Shown piece by piece: positions 49,601 to 61,147 of a stretch of 64,000 bases of DNA. Position 1 is the stretch's first letter. Every line of letters begins with the position of its first letter. Source of the DNA: Paramecium pentaurelia (Eukaryota; Ciliophora; Oligohymenophorea; Peniculida; Parameciidae); assembly GCA_905183005.1 (NCBI GenBank), contig CAJJDO010000002.1, positions 1,017,450 through 1,081,449 on the forward strand. The letters run 5' to 3'. Below the pieces are notes generated by a model, which worked only from the letters and a program-made list of their open reading frames with translations, was not told where the DNA came from and made no database searches. The translations under genes were made by a program, and so were the position numbers.

Positions 49601-52260
49601 TTTGCATTCATCACAAACATATTACTCATCATACTTATTGCATTTTAAGCAATTCTTACCACAATAATTAGACAAAGGTGTTTAATTATAATTTTAGGCT
49701 TTATAAGAATCAAAATTATAGACTAATAAAAAGGCTTTCACTTGCAAATCCCTAATATCTTAAGGATAGCTTGATCCTTATTCTTCACTTAGATAACATT
49801 ATCTGTTTTATAACAAAAATCCAATTTTGCATTCAATACAAAAAACAATTTTATCATAATCTTATGCACATATATTACAATTAATTATATAATTATCACA
49901 ATCATTAATTATAAGGGATACTTAAAATTTATTTAATTAAGATATAATACAGATTTCTTCTAATTATAATACATAAGATGTTAAACAATTTTCTATTCTT
50001 GATGCTTATTTTAAACATAATCCTAAATTAAAATTAAAAATATATCCATCCTCGCATAAGACACAACCGATTTTAATCAAATCAATATCAATAACTTAAA
50101 AATCCTTTTCTCCTTTTTCAAGAGTATTCATATATCTATACTCATCAAAATACTCAAAACAATATTAACATTTATTTATTGGGCAAATCTTGCATTCTTT
50201 AAGATATGATGTATAATATGGAGGTTAACAAGATTAATAAATATAATTATTAATTTAATTTTTACATTCTCCATTCACTAAAACTAAGTTCTCTCTACAA
50301 AGCAAACAAACCATTCCCTCAAGTTAAATAGCACATTTCAGGCAATAAGCGACATTACATAGTGTACATCTTTTATCTTCATTATATTCACTTAACTATG
50401 AACAAAAGAATTTGAAATTCGAAGATTTATGTAAATATAATTCATAAACACTATCTTCGTTTTACAACTCTTGATTATTATTATAAATGAAACAATAATC
50501 ACATATTATCAAATCAAATCCATCGTAAAGAAATTACAAAGGAAAATTTAATATAAGAGTTGTTGCAATTTCCAAAGATAAAGGAATATAAAGATCATTT
50601 TAACAAATAGATTGTAAACTCCAATTCTCAACATTTGAATAACAGTCGAAACAAGTAACCAAATCATTTTTTACTCTAGAAGGACTAAAAATTAACTAAT
50701 AAAATACCATTTTACACAATCTCCTTCAAATTCAAAATAACCTGCTTTGCACTTTAAATTAGTATTTTATGATCTTCTTTTTAAAGATAGATTTGAATCT
50801 TAATAGCTTACACATTTATTCTTATATTCAAATGTAGAATATGAACATATGCATTATTTAAATTGTGCATGATACACTCTCTAATCTTCAGCTGAACAAG
50901 ACAAACAATGCATGTTACCAGGACCATCACATTCTAAACAATTAGGATGACATCTTGATATCCTTTAATCATATTAGCAGTTAATAAATTATAAATTTCT
51001 TACTGAAATATTTACATAATTTTACAAATCCTACTAGATATTTCCATATCTTATTTTATATTAACAATTATGAAATTACCATACTTAAACTTAAGCCTCA
51101 TAAAATTAGTTATTTTTTAAATACTAATCATAAAAAGTTATTTTAATATTGAGTTCATTATCTTTTAATTCTAAAAGCAAATAATGCCATGATGTAATAA
51201 TATTCCTTTAAATTTAAAATTCTGTTTCAATTTTTTATGAACCATCCAAAATCTCTTTAGTGAAAATAGGAAAATCATAACTATAGGCTGTTACAATTAT
51301 CTTTGTTTCAATAGGAGAGATCTAATATATTAATTCAAATGTTCCCAAATTTTCATTTAAAAGTGTTTACTCCCCTATATATGCTGTCATTTTAATAAAT
51401 GAATAAAAAAATTCTTCAGATTTCTATACAATATCTGATACTCTTAACCATCCACCTAAAGAATAGAAATCACAACTAATATGTTCTGAAATATAATTTT
51501 TTTCCTCAAGAAGATTAAAATCATAATCTTCTAAATTAACTTCTTCATTGTTTTCGCAATTACATTATTCTAAACCATAATATCCTTCAATTATTTCTTG
51601 CTCAAAGTCAAATTATAAAGGGATTATATCTATCAATGGATCATAAACTACAATAGATCCTGGAAACAAAGAAAAAAGCTTTCCTTTTTCAATTTACCTA
51701 ATCTTAGACTCTTGTACTTCCAAACTCTCTCCGAAAATAAACAATAAAGTTTCTTCTTTGAAAGGTTTCATATTCATTAAAACCTCTTTGAATATTGTTA
51801 TTTCTGATTATATAATGATAAACTCTACTCTCTTTAATATTGGCCAAGAAATTAATTAAAATTGATACCATATGTTCTCATATTAATAATTATCTACATT
51901 TTTCTCAAATTTAATTTATTCATCTTGATCGTTAACAAATTATATGGTCTTTACTATGCTTTTCTAAGAATAATCTAAACAAACATAATAAATAAAATTT
52001 AAATTCTGGGTTGTATATTCCATTACATTTATTAACTAAAAGCAGTTACTTTCAAACATTCCGGTTTGATCTTTAAAAGCTTTGATATTTAATGGATTGT
52101 ATTTAGTCCATATTCCAAATGTCAAACAACTCTCTTCAGATAATTAGGCTTCGTTAATTGTTATGATTTTTCTTAAACTTAAATTATTCAAATATAGAGT
52201 AGTTGATGGGAATTAATATTAAGCTGTTAATAGAAAGCATAAACAAATTGCAAATATCAT
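43676..52260 (-). CDS. Giant Cys-rich, beta-helix, multi-TM surface-type protein
   Basis: ATG complementary to 52258-52260 with a clear signal peptide (MIFAICLCFLLTAQYQF); stop TGA 43676-43678; about 2,800 residues with several short introns (for example a 32-nt GTATTT...TTCTAG near 50690). Order from the N-terminus: a 480-residue extracellular region of beta strands (lectin/LamG-like, GGWLRVSDIVQKSEEFF); a Cys-rich growth-factor-receptor/furin-like stretch (CHPNCLECDGPGNMHCLSCS, about 50.9-49.5 kb); a long right-handed beta-helix-like region of N/S/D turns (about 49.4-45.9 kb, e.g. IKNCKIASNVASTQGGALYL); a second Cys-rich piece (CIQGHKGALCETC); then six to eight hydrophobic spans (WIFFVILPLLLVFGCIIPF) at about 45.0-43.9 kb and a basic cytosolic tail. 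This is the plan of the giant surface-protein families of Paramecium. Ligand unknown. Internal exon limits were not all resolved. Confidence 0.82.
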
Positions 52261-52308
52261 TAAAAAATGAATGTTAATTACTTTAATTAGAGTAAGAATT
52301 TATATATA

Positions 52309-52386
52309 GTACTTAGTGATAATTAATATATTACTTAGTGATTTAAAAAATGGTACTTAGTGATATTTAAAATAGTACTATTTGAT
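52309..52386. repeat. Four tandem copies of a 22-bp unit upstream of the giant gene
   Basis: GTACTTAGTGAT starts at 52309, 52331 (first base changed), 52353 and 52375 (as GTACTATTTGAT), an exact 22-bp period. The array begins 49 bp upstream of the giant gene's ATG on its promoter side. Two helical turns of spacing would put a repeated site on one DNA face, so a multi-copy protein binding site is possible (inference). Confidence 0.75.
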
Positions 52387-53949
52387 ATTTATATTTAATT
52401 TATTTATTATTATGTTCAAAATATAGATTAAAGCCTGCCAACATTGTTGTTTTATAAAAATAAAATATCATTAAATACAATTTAAAAAGCATAAAATTTT
52501 TGTAATTTTACAAATTATTGAAATTTATCACAATGATAAAAAGAATTAATTAAATATTTCTATTTTTAACCCACTTATGATTTTGATAATTTCTTTGTAG
52601 AAGTATAAAGTCTTCCTTTATAGTACTCACCTATGCCTTTCTGTAAAGTTAAAAAAATTTTAAAATTCATTCAAGAATTGGAATTTTAAAGATCTAGGTG
52701 TTCAATTATAGTCATCTTTAATATTGAAACTATTAAAGAATTTCATTCAAATTATTTAATATGAATTTAATTATTATTAAATATAATAATTAAATTCAAT
52801 CATTTCTAAGATTTTATTGAAAATATTCACAGTTTATCTGACAGTTTAAATTATTATTTTGTTAATCATTACATTAAAGAATCAACAGCTAATAAAGATG
52901 TGTTAATTTAACATAAACTCCATCATAATTGATAAATAATCCTTCCTTTTAACAGAATGAGATGTTAATCAATACTCTATACCTAATTAAATGTTGAAAT
53001 ATGCTTTCATCACTTAATTTGGTATTTAGGTTTGTTTTCTAAAGTTTAGTCTTTGTAATTATAATTTTCAACATAATGAATATATTTTATATAATATTTA
53101 AGAATAAATAGAATAGAATAGTACTCACTTTATAATATACAAAAAATCTAAAAAAATAATTAAGATGTAGTTTAAAAAAAAACTAATAAAAGTGCTTTCA
53201 TTTTGCAAATTAAAATATTCAAATTATCTAAAAGTCTCCTTCTATTTTCTTAAGAGATAATTTTTAATAAGGTTTTAGTTATTCCTAAAGGTTTATTCAA
53301 TTCTATAACTTAGTGATATAGTTTTAATATTAATCTTTTACTCATTTCTTTTAGATCTAAACATATTATTATCTAATGTACTTTCATTTTATTTGTTTTC
53401 CAAAATCATTCTAAAGATAATTAGTTCATTTGAATTTCCTTAAATTATTCAAAATGATTTAAAAAGACATATTAGATTTTTATAATGAGAAGAGCAATAT
53501 CGCTATAATAGATAATTATTTTTTTTGTTTGCTATTAACTTAAATAGAGTGATGATATAAGGTCTCATTCAAAAATATTCAAATAAATTTATTATAATAA
53601 ACTAGTACGATTACTGAAAAACTAAAGATTTCATTCAAAAGAATAAGGATGGAACCAAAGGAAAATACTCTTTCTATTGCAACTGGAAGATATGAAAGTA
53701 ATTTATTTTCAATAAAGTGAATCCACATTATAATCTAATTAACTTGTTATAAAAAACTTCGATATCTTCTCCAATAATTAAATCATAATTTTCTTCAAAA
53801 AGGAATTAAACTCAGATTTATGAAAACAAAGTAAAAGTCCTCTATTCATAAATATAGATTATAATCTTTCAATAAGAAATACAAAAAGTCCCAAGGAATA
53901 AAAATATTTTCATCTTACGCATTATTAATTTTTATTTCCTCTTTTCAAT

Positions 53950-54250
53950 CATTACTATTATTGCTTATAATTGAAAAACATCTCTAGATTTTATTCCCCT
54001 ATAAATTTATATATTGTTTTTTTATAGAATTAATTGCCAAATTTTAGTATCCTAAATTCTAAATAACCTAAGCCGCTATTAACAAGTATTCCAAATTCTC
54101 CTATTTGAACAGCATTTAATACTTAATCGAAAATTATCTCCTATAAATTCCGAATCCACCACTAGGATTATTGGTATCATTTCATTTTCTAATTGTATAA
54201 TTGTAAGTTAAATTTAGTATGCTCAATGAAATTAATAATTCAAAATTAAC
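53950..54250 (-). pseudogene. Short protein-like relic
   Basis: Minus-strand segments in alternating frames look like protein: VLNAVQIGEFGILVNSGLGY then EFRILKFGNQFYKKTIYKF in one frame, and NNPSGGFGIYRRQFSIK just upstream in another. Gly-rich, aromatic-spaced composition recalls the MORN-like repeat family at 32.9-35.6 kb, but the match is weak. No complete gene can be drawn. Confidence 0.25.
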
Positions 54251-54795
54251 ATTTTAGCAAGAAAAGCAATAAATTCTCAATACTAATAATTTGTAATTTA
54301 ATAAATAAGCTAACTGTTTTTAAGTAATCTTTGTGAAATATTAATTAATTTTGTTAAAGTTTCTAAAGGATATTCTTCAAATAAAACAGTATATTTATCT
54401 GAGTTATTTGACAAATAATTTATAGTTCTTTTTATTTTTGAATTTATAAATTTAATTTCTCTAAGATTAATTAAATTAACAAAAAATTATTAATAAATCT
54501 ATTCTCTCAGTTTTAAACTTATAATCAAATAATTCTCTTTTTTTTTAAATTTATTTCAAGTTTAAAATCTTAATAAGAATTGAAGTAATTAAGGTGCTTT
54601 AGTTTTTATTCCCTTTGGGAATTAGTATTAAAGTAAGAAAATTTTTAACAAAAATAATTAAAAACTAAAACTTGTTGCCTTTTTTCTATAATTCTTTATT
54701 AGTTGAAAGTAATATAATAGATATTGTAAAGAAAAAAGAAAGAATCAGATAAATTTGAAAAAAAAATAATAGCTTACTTATTAAATAAGTTAACC

Positions 54796-55180
54796 TCATA
54801 AATCTTTCAATATGACCAAACTAGATTCTAAAAGCAATAGAATTAATGATAGATCAATAAATGGCTTAATATTTAATTTAAAATATGCATCCGATGAATG
54901 ATATTGCAAATATTATTTCCTTTGGGCATCAATCTAAATTATTTTTGAATGTAATATAATACATTTTTCTTCCATCATACAAATCTTATTTAAATCCATT
55001 CGAGAAAGTTAGGAAGAGCATAGAAAACGATCTGCTATATCATAATCAAATTTGCTTAAATAATCTACAAATTTGTTAACTTATTAGATCAAGAAACCAT
55101 TCAATAATATTATCTTTAAATCTTTCCTTATTTGAAAAAATCATTTTTAAAACACATAATTGAATGATATTATAATTCAT
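54796..55180 (-). pseudogene. Frameshifted small gene relic
   Basis: ATG complementary to 55178-55180 opens MNYNIIQLCVLKMIFSNKER and continues NIIEWFLDLI; after a one-base frame change near 55070 it continues YLSKFDYDIADRFLCSSQLS and LNKICMMEEKCIILHSK to TGA 54796-54798. The only GT...AG that restores frame is 16 nt (GTTAACAAATTTGTAG), shorter than any other intron here. Either a record-short intron in a real 123-residue protein or a pseudogene with an indel. The sequence is rich in Cys, Met, Asp and His and does not look random. Family unknown. Confidence 0.4.
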
Positions 55181-55806
55181 TATGTTAGGAACTTTATAGT
55201 AAATTTCGTATAATTAAAATCAGCAAATGATATACGTTTTTATATCCAAAAGTAATATCATTTTCAGAATTCATAATAAATCATAGTGGAATATGTATGT
55301 ATGTTAAGAAAAATTAAGTGGTTAGCTTTGGCTACATCGTGGCAACTATGATTTTTTAAGTAATGAAAGTTTTACTCACTCTTATAAAAAAAAGGCTTAT
55401 GAAATTTTAATTAAATAATAAAAAAACGCTATAAAAGATCTTTTCCGGAAATTAGAAACAAGGAATATTCAACAAAAATATAAGAATTTGTGGAATGTTA
55501 GCGTGTTGCTACAATTTATGATATTTTTTATTTATATATCTATCGATTCAATTATTTTTAGAATCAACAAAAAATGAAGATAGTTAATTTTTTGTATTTA
55601 AAATGAAACTCTAGCTCATTTTTCACAATATTAAATCAAAAATTTAAAAAGTAATAATTAAATAATAATGTTAATATCAGTAATATTGAAATTTAATTCA
55701 TTTTTGAATTAATGAAGTATCAGTATTTAAACATTTAGCATTCTTAAATTGAAATATCAGATCATTCTTTAAAGAATTTTATTAACTTTATGATTAAAAA
55801 GAGTTT

Positions 55807-55837
55807 ATTGTACACTAAAGCTGATTGAGTGTACAAT
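55807..55837. other. Perfect inverted repeat, 10-bp stem
   Basis: ATTGTACACT (55807-55816) pairs with AGTGTACAAT (55828-55837) around an 11-nt loop. It lies in the gene-poor zone about 0.6 kb from the TPR gene's 3' end. Could be a transposon or IES footprint or an RNA hairpin; no flanking gene explains it. Confidence 0.7.
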
Positions 55838-56470
55838 GAACTTATTGTAATTACTAAAAATTTTACAGTAAAAAAGCATTACCATTTTATTGTCTTTGCT
55901 TTATTAAAGGAACAAATCATATTGTATTCATAAGTTACTTTTTATAAAGCTTTGAAAACTCATTTTTTATCGCAATACATATAAGAATTATCAAAGCTCT
56001 ATCTCATCGAATATATCTCTAATAAAATAATTGATAAATATTTTGCAGCTATTCAATAATTGTTCTTTTGTTAATCTCTTGCTTTCCTTTAAGATTATTA
56101 CAGTGAAATTGCATTCAAACTTTTTAAAAAAATATTGTTAATAAACAAATAACTTTTGAAATTAAAAAAAAATCAATATTGTCTGCAAATTTGTTTTTTA
56201 TATTTAAAACTCATATATTTAAATTATTGATGTAAAATAACTGAAAAATTAATTTCTTAATTTAATAAAAAATTTAAGTTTATATATTTCATATTTCATT
56301 ATTTTTGCTCAAGAAAAAAAATGAGGAATCAATCCAAATTCAAGAATAGCAAAAGAGCATGTTTATTCAAGGAAAAAAAAAAATTCATAATTCTGAACTG
56401 ATTAATGAGAAATACTTTATAAATAAATTCTTATGGTTATGATTTTTTGCATAAAATATTATTCAAAATA

Positions 56471-57544
56471 TCATTCAACCTATGATTTAAATGTTAGTAG
56501 TTTCTCACATTCAGCTATTTATATCAATAAGAATATACATTTTTTATTTTTAACCCATAAATAATTTGGATTGATTTGAATAACCTTATTGTAATAAATA
56601 ATAGCTTCTGAATACTTTGATAATGATTGTAAACAAGCTCCTATTTAAAATTAAAATTTAATTAACCTTTGTTGGCTAAAGAAAACTCATGATTTGGATT
56701 AGAATTCAATGCTTTATCTAAGATCTCAATAGCTTCGTTATATTTACCCAAAATTCTTAATGATTCACCTAAATAAAAAAAAGTTAAATTACCTTTTGTT
56801 TATAATGAATCAACATGATTTGAATTAATAGACAAAGCTTTATCAGCCCATATAATTGCATCATTGTGATTATCAATCATTCTTAAACAATCAGCTATTT
56901 TAATAATGTAAAATTTATGTACCTTTGGTATATAATGAATTGAGATGTTTAGGATTAATGAGCAATGCAAAGTCTAATATTTTTATAGCTTCTTCATAAT
57001 TATGATCGTAGTAATATAATTTAAATCCTAAATTAATTATCTAGTTACCTTTTTAATATAACTATTCTACTTTTACCTATTCTTATTAATTTAACTCTGA
57101 TTACTTAAGTTCATCTACTTTTAATTCTATAATATTTCTTTATAATTTAGTAGTCATACTATCTGAAAATGTTTTTACTTCCTCCAATAAATCAGTTTTA
57201 ATTTCCTCATATTTGATTACTTAACTTAAAACTTATTCTAATTGTTTTGTATTTAATTATGACAGATTCTTCATAGATAATTCGTATTTGAGTTTCAAAT
57301 TTAATTATTTAAATAATTGTATTATTTCATCAACCATCAATCTTAATGTTGATATTTAACTTTCACTATCTTTCTCAATTTACTCAATTAATTCTTTTAA
57401 ATTCTTTTAACCTTCTACATTACCAAAATTCTTAAAACATTGATGACAATAAATTCTATTAGCTTTGCATTTTTAATTCAAATAAGCTAATTCAGCATAA
57501 TCATTTCCTTCAACAGAATATTTTATCTCTAATTCTCTTATCAT
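56471..57544 (-). CDS. TPR protein, one exon per repeat
   Basis: ATG complementary to 57542-57544 (MIRELEIKYSVEGNDYAELA), stop TGA 56471-56473; introns at 57028-57048 (21 nt), 56895-56922 (28), 56769-56792 (24) and 56641-56666 (26); 324 residues. The N-terminal 160 residues have a Cys/His cluster (CKANRIYCHQCFKNFGN) and a coiled coil. Residues about 165-305 are four TPRs with the family's G-x2-L...A-x3-F/L...A...P-N pattern: YYYDHNYEEAIKILDFALLI, then NPKHLNSLYTKADCLRMI, HNDAIIWADKALSINSNH, YNEAIEILDKALNSNPNH and YSEAIIYYNKVIQINPNY. All four introns fall after the same AAA-G codon position, and the internal exons are 105, 102 and 102 nt, i.e. one 34-35-residue TPR each. Protein-protein scaffold; partner unknown. 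Confidence 0.9.
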
Positions 57545-59557
57545 ATATTTTATTTTTATTTTTAATTCTAATTTATTGATTATGTAAATTTATATACTAT
57601 CACATAATACATGCTAATTAAATTAACACGTTTAAAAATATTCGACCTAATTAGATAATATTTTTCAATAATACCTCTATAGTAAATTAAAAAGGCTTTT
57701 TCTTAATTTTTTTCTAAACTTCAAATTTATATTATGTTGATAAACAGCAAATTAGTCTTAAATGTAATTTTTTAAAAATATAACAAAATTTTGAATTAAT
57801 TTTATTATCGTATTTAAATGAAAACAACTTTCATTTGATTTTGAAGACATTTTTTTATCTTAAATTATTAAAATATTAATTTTTAAATGAGATAATGAGC
57901 TCTCCATAAATTAATGGTAATTATTAATTACTTACAAATTATTAATGCCCAATTTTCAAATTTTCTAACTAATTATTAATTTATGAATTAAATAATCTAC
58001 TGAGATTTTTAATTCCTCTAATGTAGAGACTTGAAATATAGCAACTCACAATGAATGATTTCGAAATATAATGAATCATTTTTCTTAAATTTTAACTCTT
58101 TCCTGATCATTATTTATTTAAAATAATCGAGATCTATTTACCATATCTAATTTAGCATGCTTTCTTGAATCATCTAGATTCTTAATGCTCTATTTCTATA
58201 AACAACATATAAATTTATTTTCACAAACTTTTCTGACTGAAAAAAAACCATTTTTTTTGAAAAGACTCAGAAAATTTATTGAGAGAATTATTGTATAAAG
58301 TATCAATACTTTATGTAAAGATATGGTGTAGTGCAAAAAAAAGGCATAAATAATAAATTTAAAATGATTTAAGTCAAAATAAAACTCTTTGTACTTAGAA
58401 TCAAATTATCTGTATTAAATAAATAATCATTAAATTTTTTTACATATTTATTCATTACTAATTGAATTATTAAATATTATATAACTATGAATTCAGAAAA
58501 TAAAAATTGAAATAGGAGCCATTTTCACAAAATAAAATTTTTTGAGTTTCTGAGTGAAGATTCATCTTAAACTTAATTAATTTGAAAGATTATAATAATT
58601 ATAAATTTTAATCAGATCCAACGAAATAATAGATTATTAGAGGATCAAATGTCCTATATAATAATTAAGAATTTTATCAATTTAAAAAGCCCTCACTTTA
58701 ATTTTTCAAATAGTTCAATAATATGGAATTGATTAAATTCAAATTACTTCAAGTAAGCATATGACGAAATTAATATTTATAATAAATAAAAATAATTATG
58801 AATTTAATTCACTTAAATTAATTTAATTGGCTGATAATTACATAAATAATATTTTTGAATGATAAAAATATTAAATTAGAAGTATTTGATTAATATTTGT
58901 AAACGGTTTTAAGTATTAATCATATATTTGTTTTAAATTAAACGATTCTTGGTAAACAAAAGAAATACAAACATAAGATTTTGGCCGTTGTGCTTGTATT
59001 GGTACCCTTTGTTTTCCAAGGCAGAATCCTTAAAGAAATTAAAGATTTATAAAAAGCTTGTATTTTAAGTAATAAAATTAATAAAAATATTTATCAAGAA
59101 TAGAAATTCTCGAAATGAAAAAATTAATTTTTTTAATATTACTTCAAACTTTCAATACAATCTCTGCTATATTTGAAATGGAATAACATAATTTTGTCTT
59201 TCAACAAAAATTCTACTTCAAAATAGATTAAAATGTATTTTTTATACTAATTATCAATTTTAATAGCAAAATATGATATCTAATTTTGATCTCAAAGTTC
59301 TTTTATTTCCAATTTAATTAAGCATTTGTCTAATTTTCTTCTTAAAAGAACTGATGAAATTTATTTTTCTTATTGAGTAAATTCTTCTTTATTTTCTCTT
59401 ACGATTTATTTGAATTTATTATTATTTTTTTTATTATGAATTAGTAGAAATTTTTTTTCATTTATTTTATTTATTAAAAATTTTAAAGAATTGTAATCTT
59501 TTTGATCTAAATATTAAAGTATTTAATTCCTTTAATTTTCTAAAGAATTATTCAAAA
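57545..59557. other. 2 kb gene-poor interval
   Basis: Mostly AT-rich with no lasting frame. One island at about 58920-59080 is clearly richer in G and C and reads QDFGRCACIGTLCFPRQNP on the plus strand (or ILAVVLVLVPFVFQGRI in another frame). It may be a fragment of a lost gene, but its edges cannot be set. Confidence 0.45.
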
Positions 59558-60568
59558 ATGATTACTAGAGATCAGACTAATTTAAACCCTTAAATAAATA
59601 TGATTTTGGTTGTTGAAAATAAGTATGTTTTGGTAATAAATAGAAGAGAGTATTAATTAGCCATTATCAATCTGACAACCTTTGTGAAGGGATCCCTATT
59701 TTTATCTCTTACCCAATTATTTAATGAAGTTCTCAATATAAATCAGCCTTCGTAGCTCTTTTAACAAGGTAAGCAAATTTATATCAATTACCTTTACCAA
59801 AAATACTTTATTTAGTTTAATTTCAAAATAAAAAAGCGTCATTAATAAATTACATCTCTTTGATTCATTACAACTTTGATATTTCGAAACCAATTAATAC
59901 ATATTGAAATGGATAATTTTTTTTTCAAAGTAAAGCATTAGAATCAAATAAAATAATTTTTATAAAGTACAAAATCATCTCCTACTTAAACTAAATGTTG
60001 TCAGATCAAAATGACCTAAATACCTCTGATTAAAAAGAAATAGAAAATTCTTCTTCTTTTGAGATCAAAAAGTGATAATTTATTTGATATTCTAATTTGC
60101 AACTTAAAAATACCTATTTTAATTGATTCATTAATTTTGCATCATAACAGGTGCAGAGTGATTTGCCAATAATTAATTGCAACTTATACCTCCAAAATAA
60201 AAAATATTACTTTAAAAAAGGAATTAGATTTAGAGGAAGCCGAAATTTATTTGGAAGAAATAAAAGAAAGTTAGATAGAGTAAAAAAAAATAAAGAAAAA
60301 TAAGATTATCGTTGCTAAAAATTCGAGAATAAAAAACATTCATAAATCACTAGGAAACCTTTGGAAAATTGGTATTTAAAGTCCTACAATCAGTAATAAC
60401 GAATTATTTTAACCAATCAGAATTGACTTAAGCAAAATAAAATTGAGATTTAAACTCTTTTCTATTTGGATTTATTTTTCCCTATATTATATTTAACTTT
60501 TAATAATCCAAACCGAAAAGATCCAAATATTAAATCATTAGAGTTTAATTTTTCCTGAAATAAAGTGA
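59558..60568 (+). pseudogene. Decayed ORF upstream of the transposase relic
   Basis: Three overlapping plus-strand frames follow each other over 1 kb. Frame one, ATG 59558 (MITRDQTNLNPQINMILVVE), runs to TGA 59861-59863. Frame two (SLINYISLIHYNFDISKPIN) has an internal TGA at 59905-59907 and ends at 60073-60075 after SDQNDLNTSDQKEIENSSSF. Frame three, 165 open codons from 60071, holds HHNRCRVICQQLIATYTSK and LDLEEAEIYLEEIKESQIEQ, ending at TGA 60566-60568. So one gene of about 330 codons carries at least two frameshifts and one nonsense codon. Same orientation as, and 580 bp upstream of, the DDE relic, so probably an accessory ORF of the same element; no family recognised. Confidence 0.5.
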
Positions 60569-61147
60569 TTAAATTATTTCAAAGTTGTATTCTAATTCAA
60601 TCTTTTATTTTATAAAAGATCTATTTAATTTAATTTAAATAATAACTTATTCTAAGTTTTCTACTTTAAAAATACCTCAAATATCTTTTTTTAATATTTC
60701 AGATAATTAGTAACAAAGTAATTTGAGACGATTTAATTAGAATATTTTTTGCTGAGTTAAAGTCTTTTTCATAAACTTCGTCAAAATAGCTTGCATAAAT
60801 ATTGCATTTGAACGAAAAATATTATGTAAAATTCAATTGAAATGAATTTTTTTTCAATATCAAAAGTAAAAATTAAAAAGAAAACATATTCTTACAAATA
60901 AATAGTATATAATGTTTTTGCAAATAAAAAAAAGGTAAGTCTAAGGATTGATACACCGTGAAATCAAATTATAAAAATCAATTTTAAACAATTATTTAAG
61001 AAAGCTAAGTAATCAGAAATTCAGTATAGTAAAAATTATATTTTGAAATTTGAAATTTTTCCTTCAATTTACATAATAATATCCATTTAAAATCCAAGTA
61101 TTTTAGTTTAAATCAAAAAGTTAGTTATACTTATTTCATTTCAACTT

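Larger units (their letters stand above)
52261..56470. other. 4.2 kb gene-poor interval with decayed frames
   Basis: From the giant gene's start to the TPR gene's stop. Contains a 22-bp tandem repeat next to the giant gene, protein-like fragments at 53950-54250 and 54796-55180 (minus), and a hairpin at 55807-55837. All other frames are short. The density of broken protein-like frames suggests an old insertion or pseudogene zone. Confidence 0.5.

Noticed and set aside
53629..53830. Plus-strand frame containing DGTKGKYSFYCNWK
   Set aside because: Resembles a fragment of the MORN-like family, but too short and ambiguous between frames to list as a feature.
58920..59080. Stomatin/SPFH-like N-terminus suggested by CACIGTLCFPRQNP
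   Set aside because: Only a short Cys/Pro-rich stretch; no SPFH domain follows in any frame, so the assignment is not supportable.
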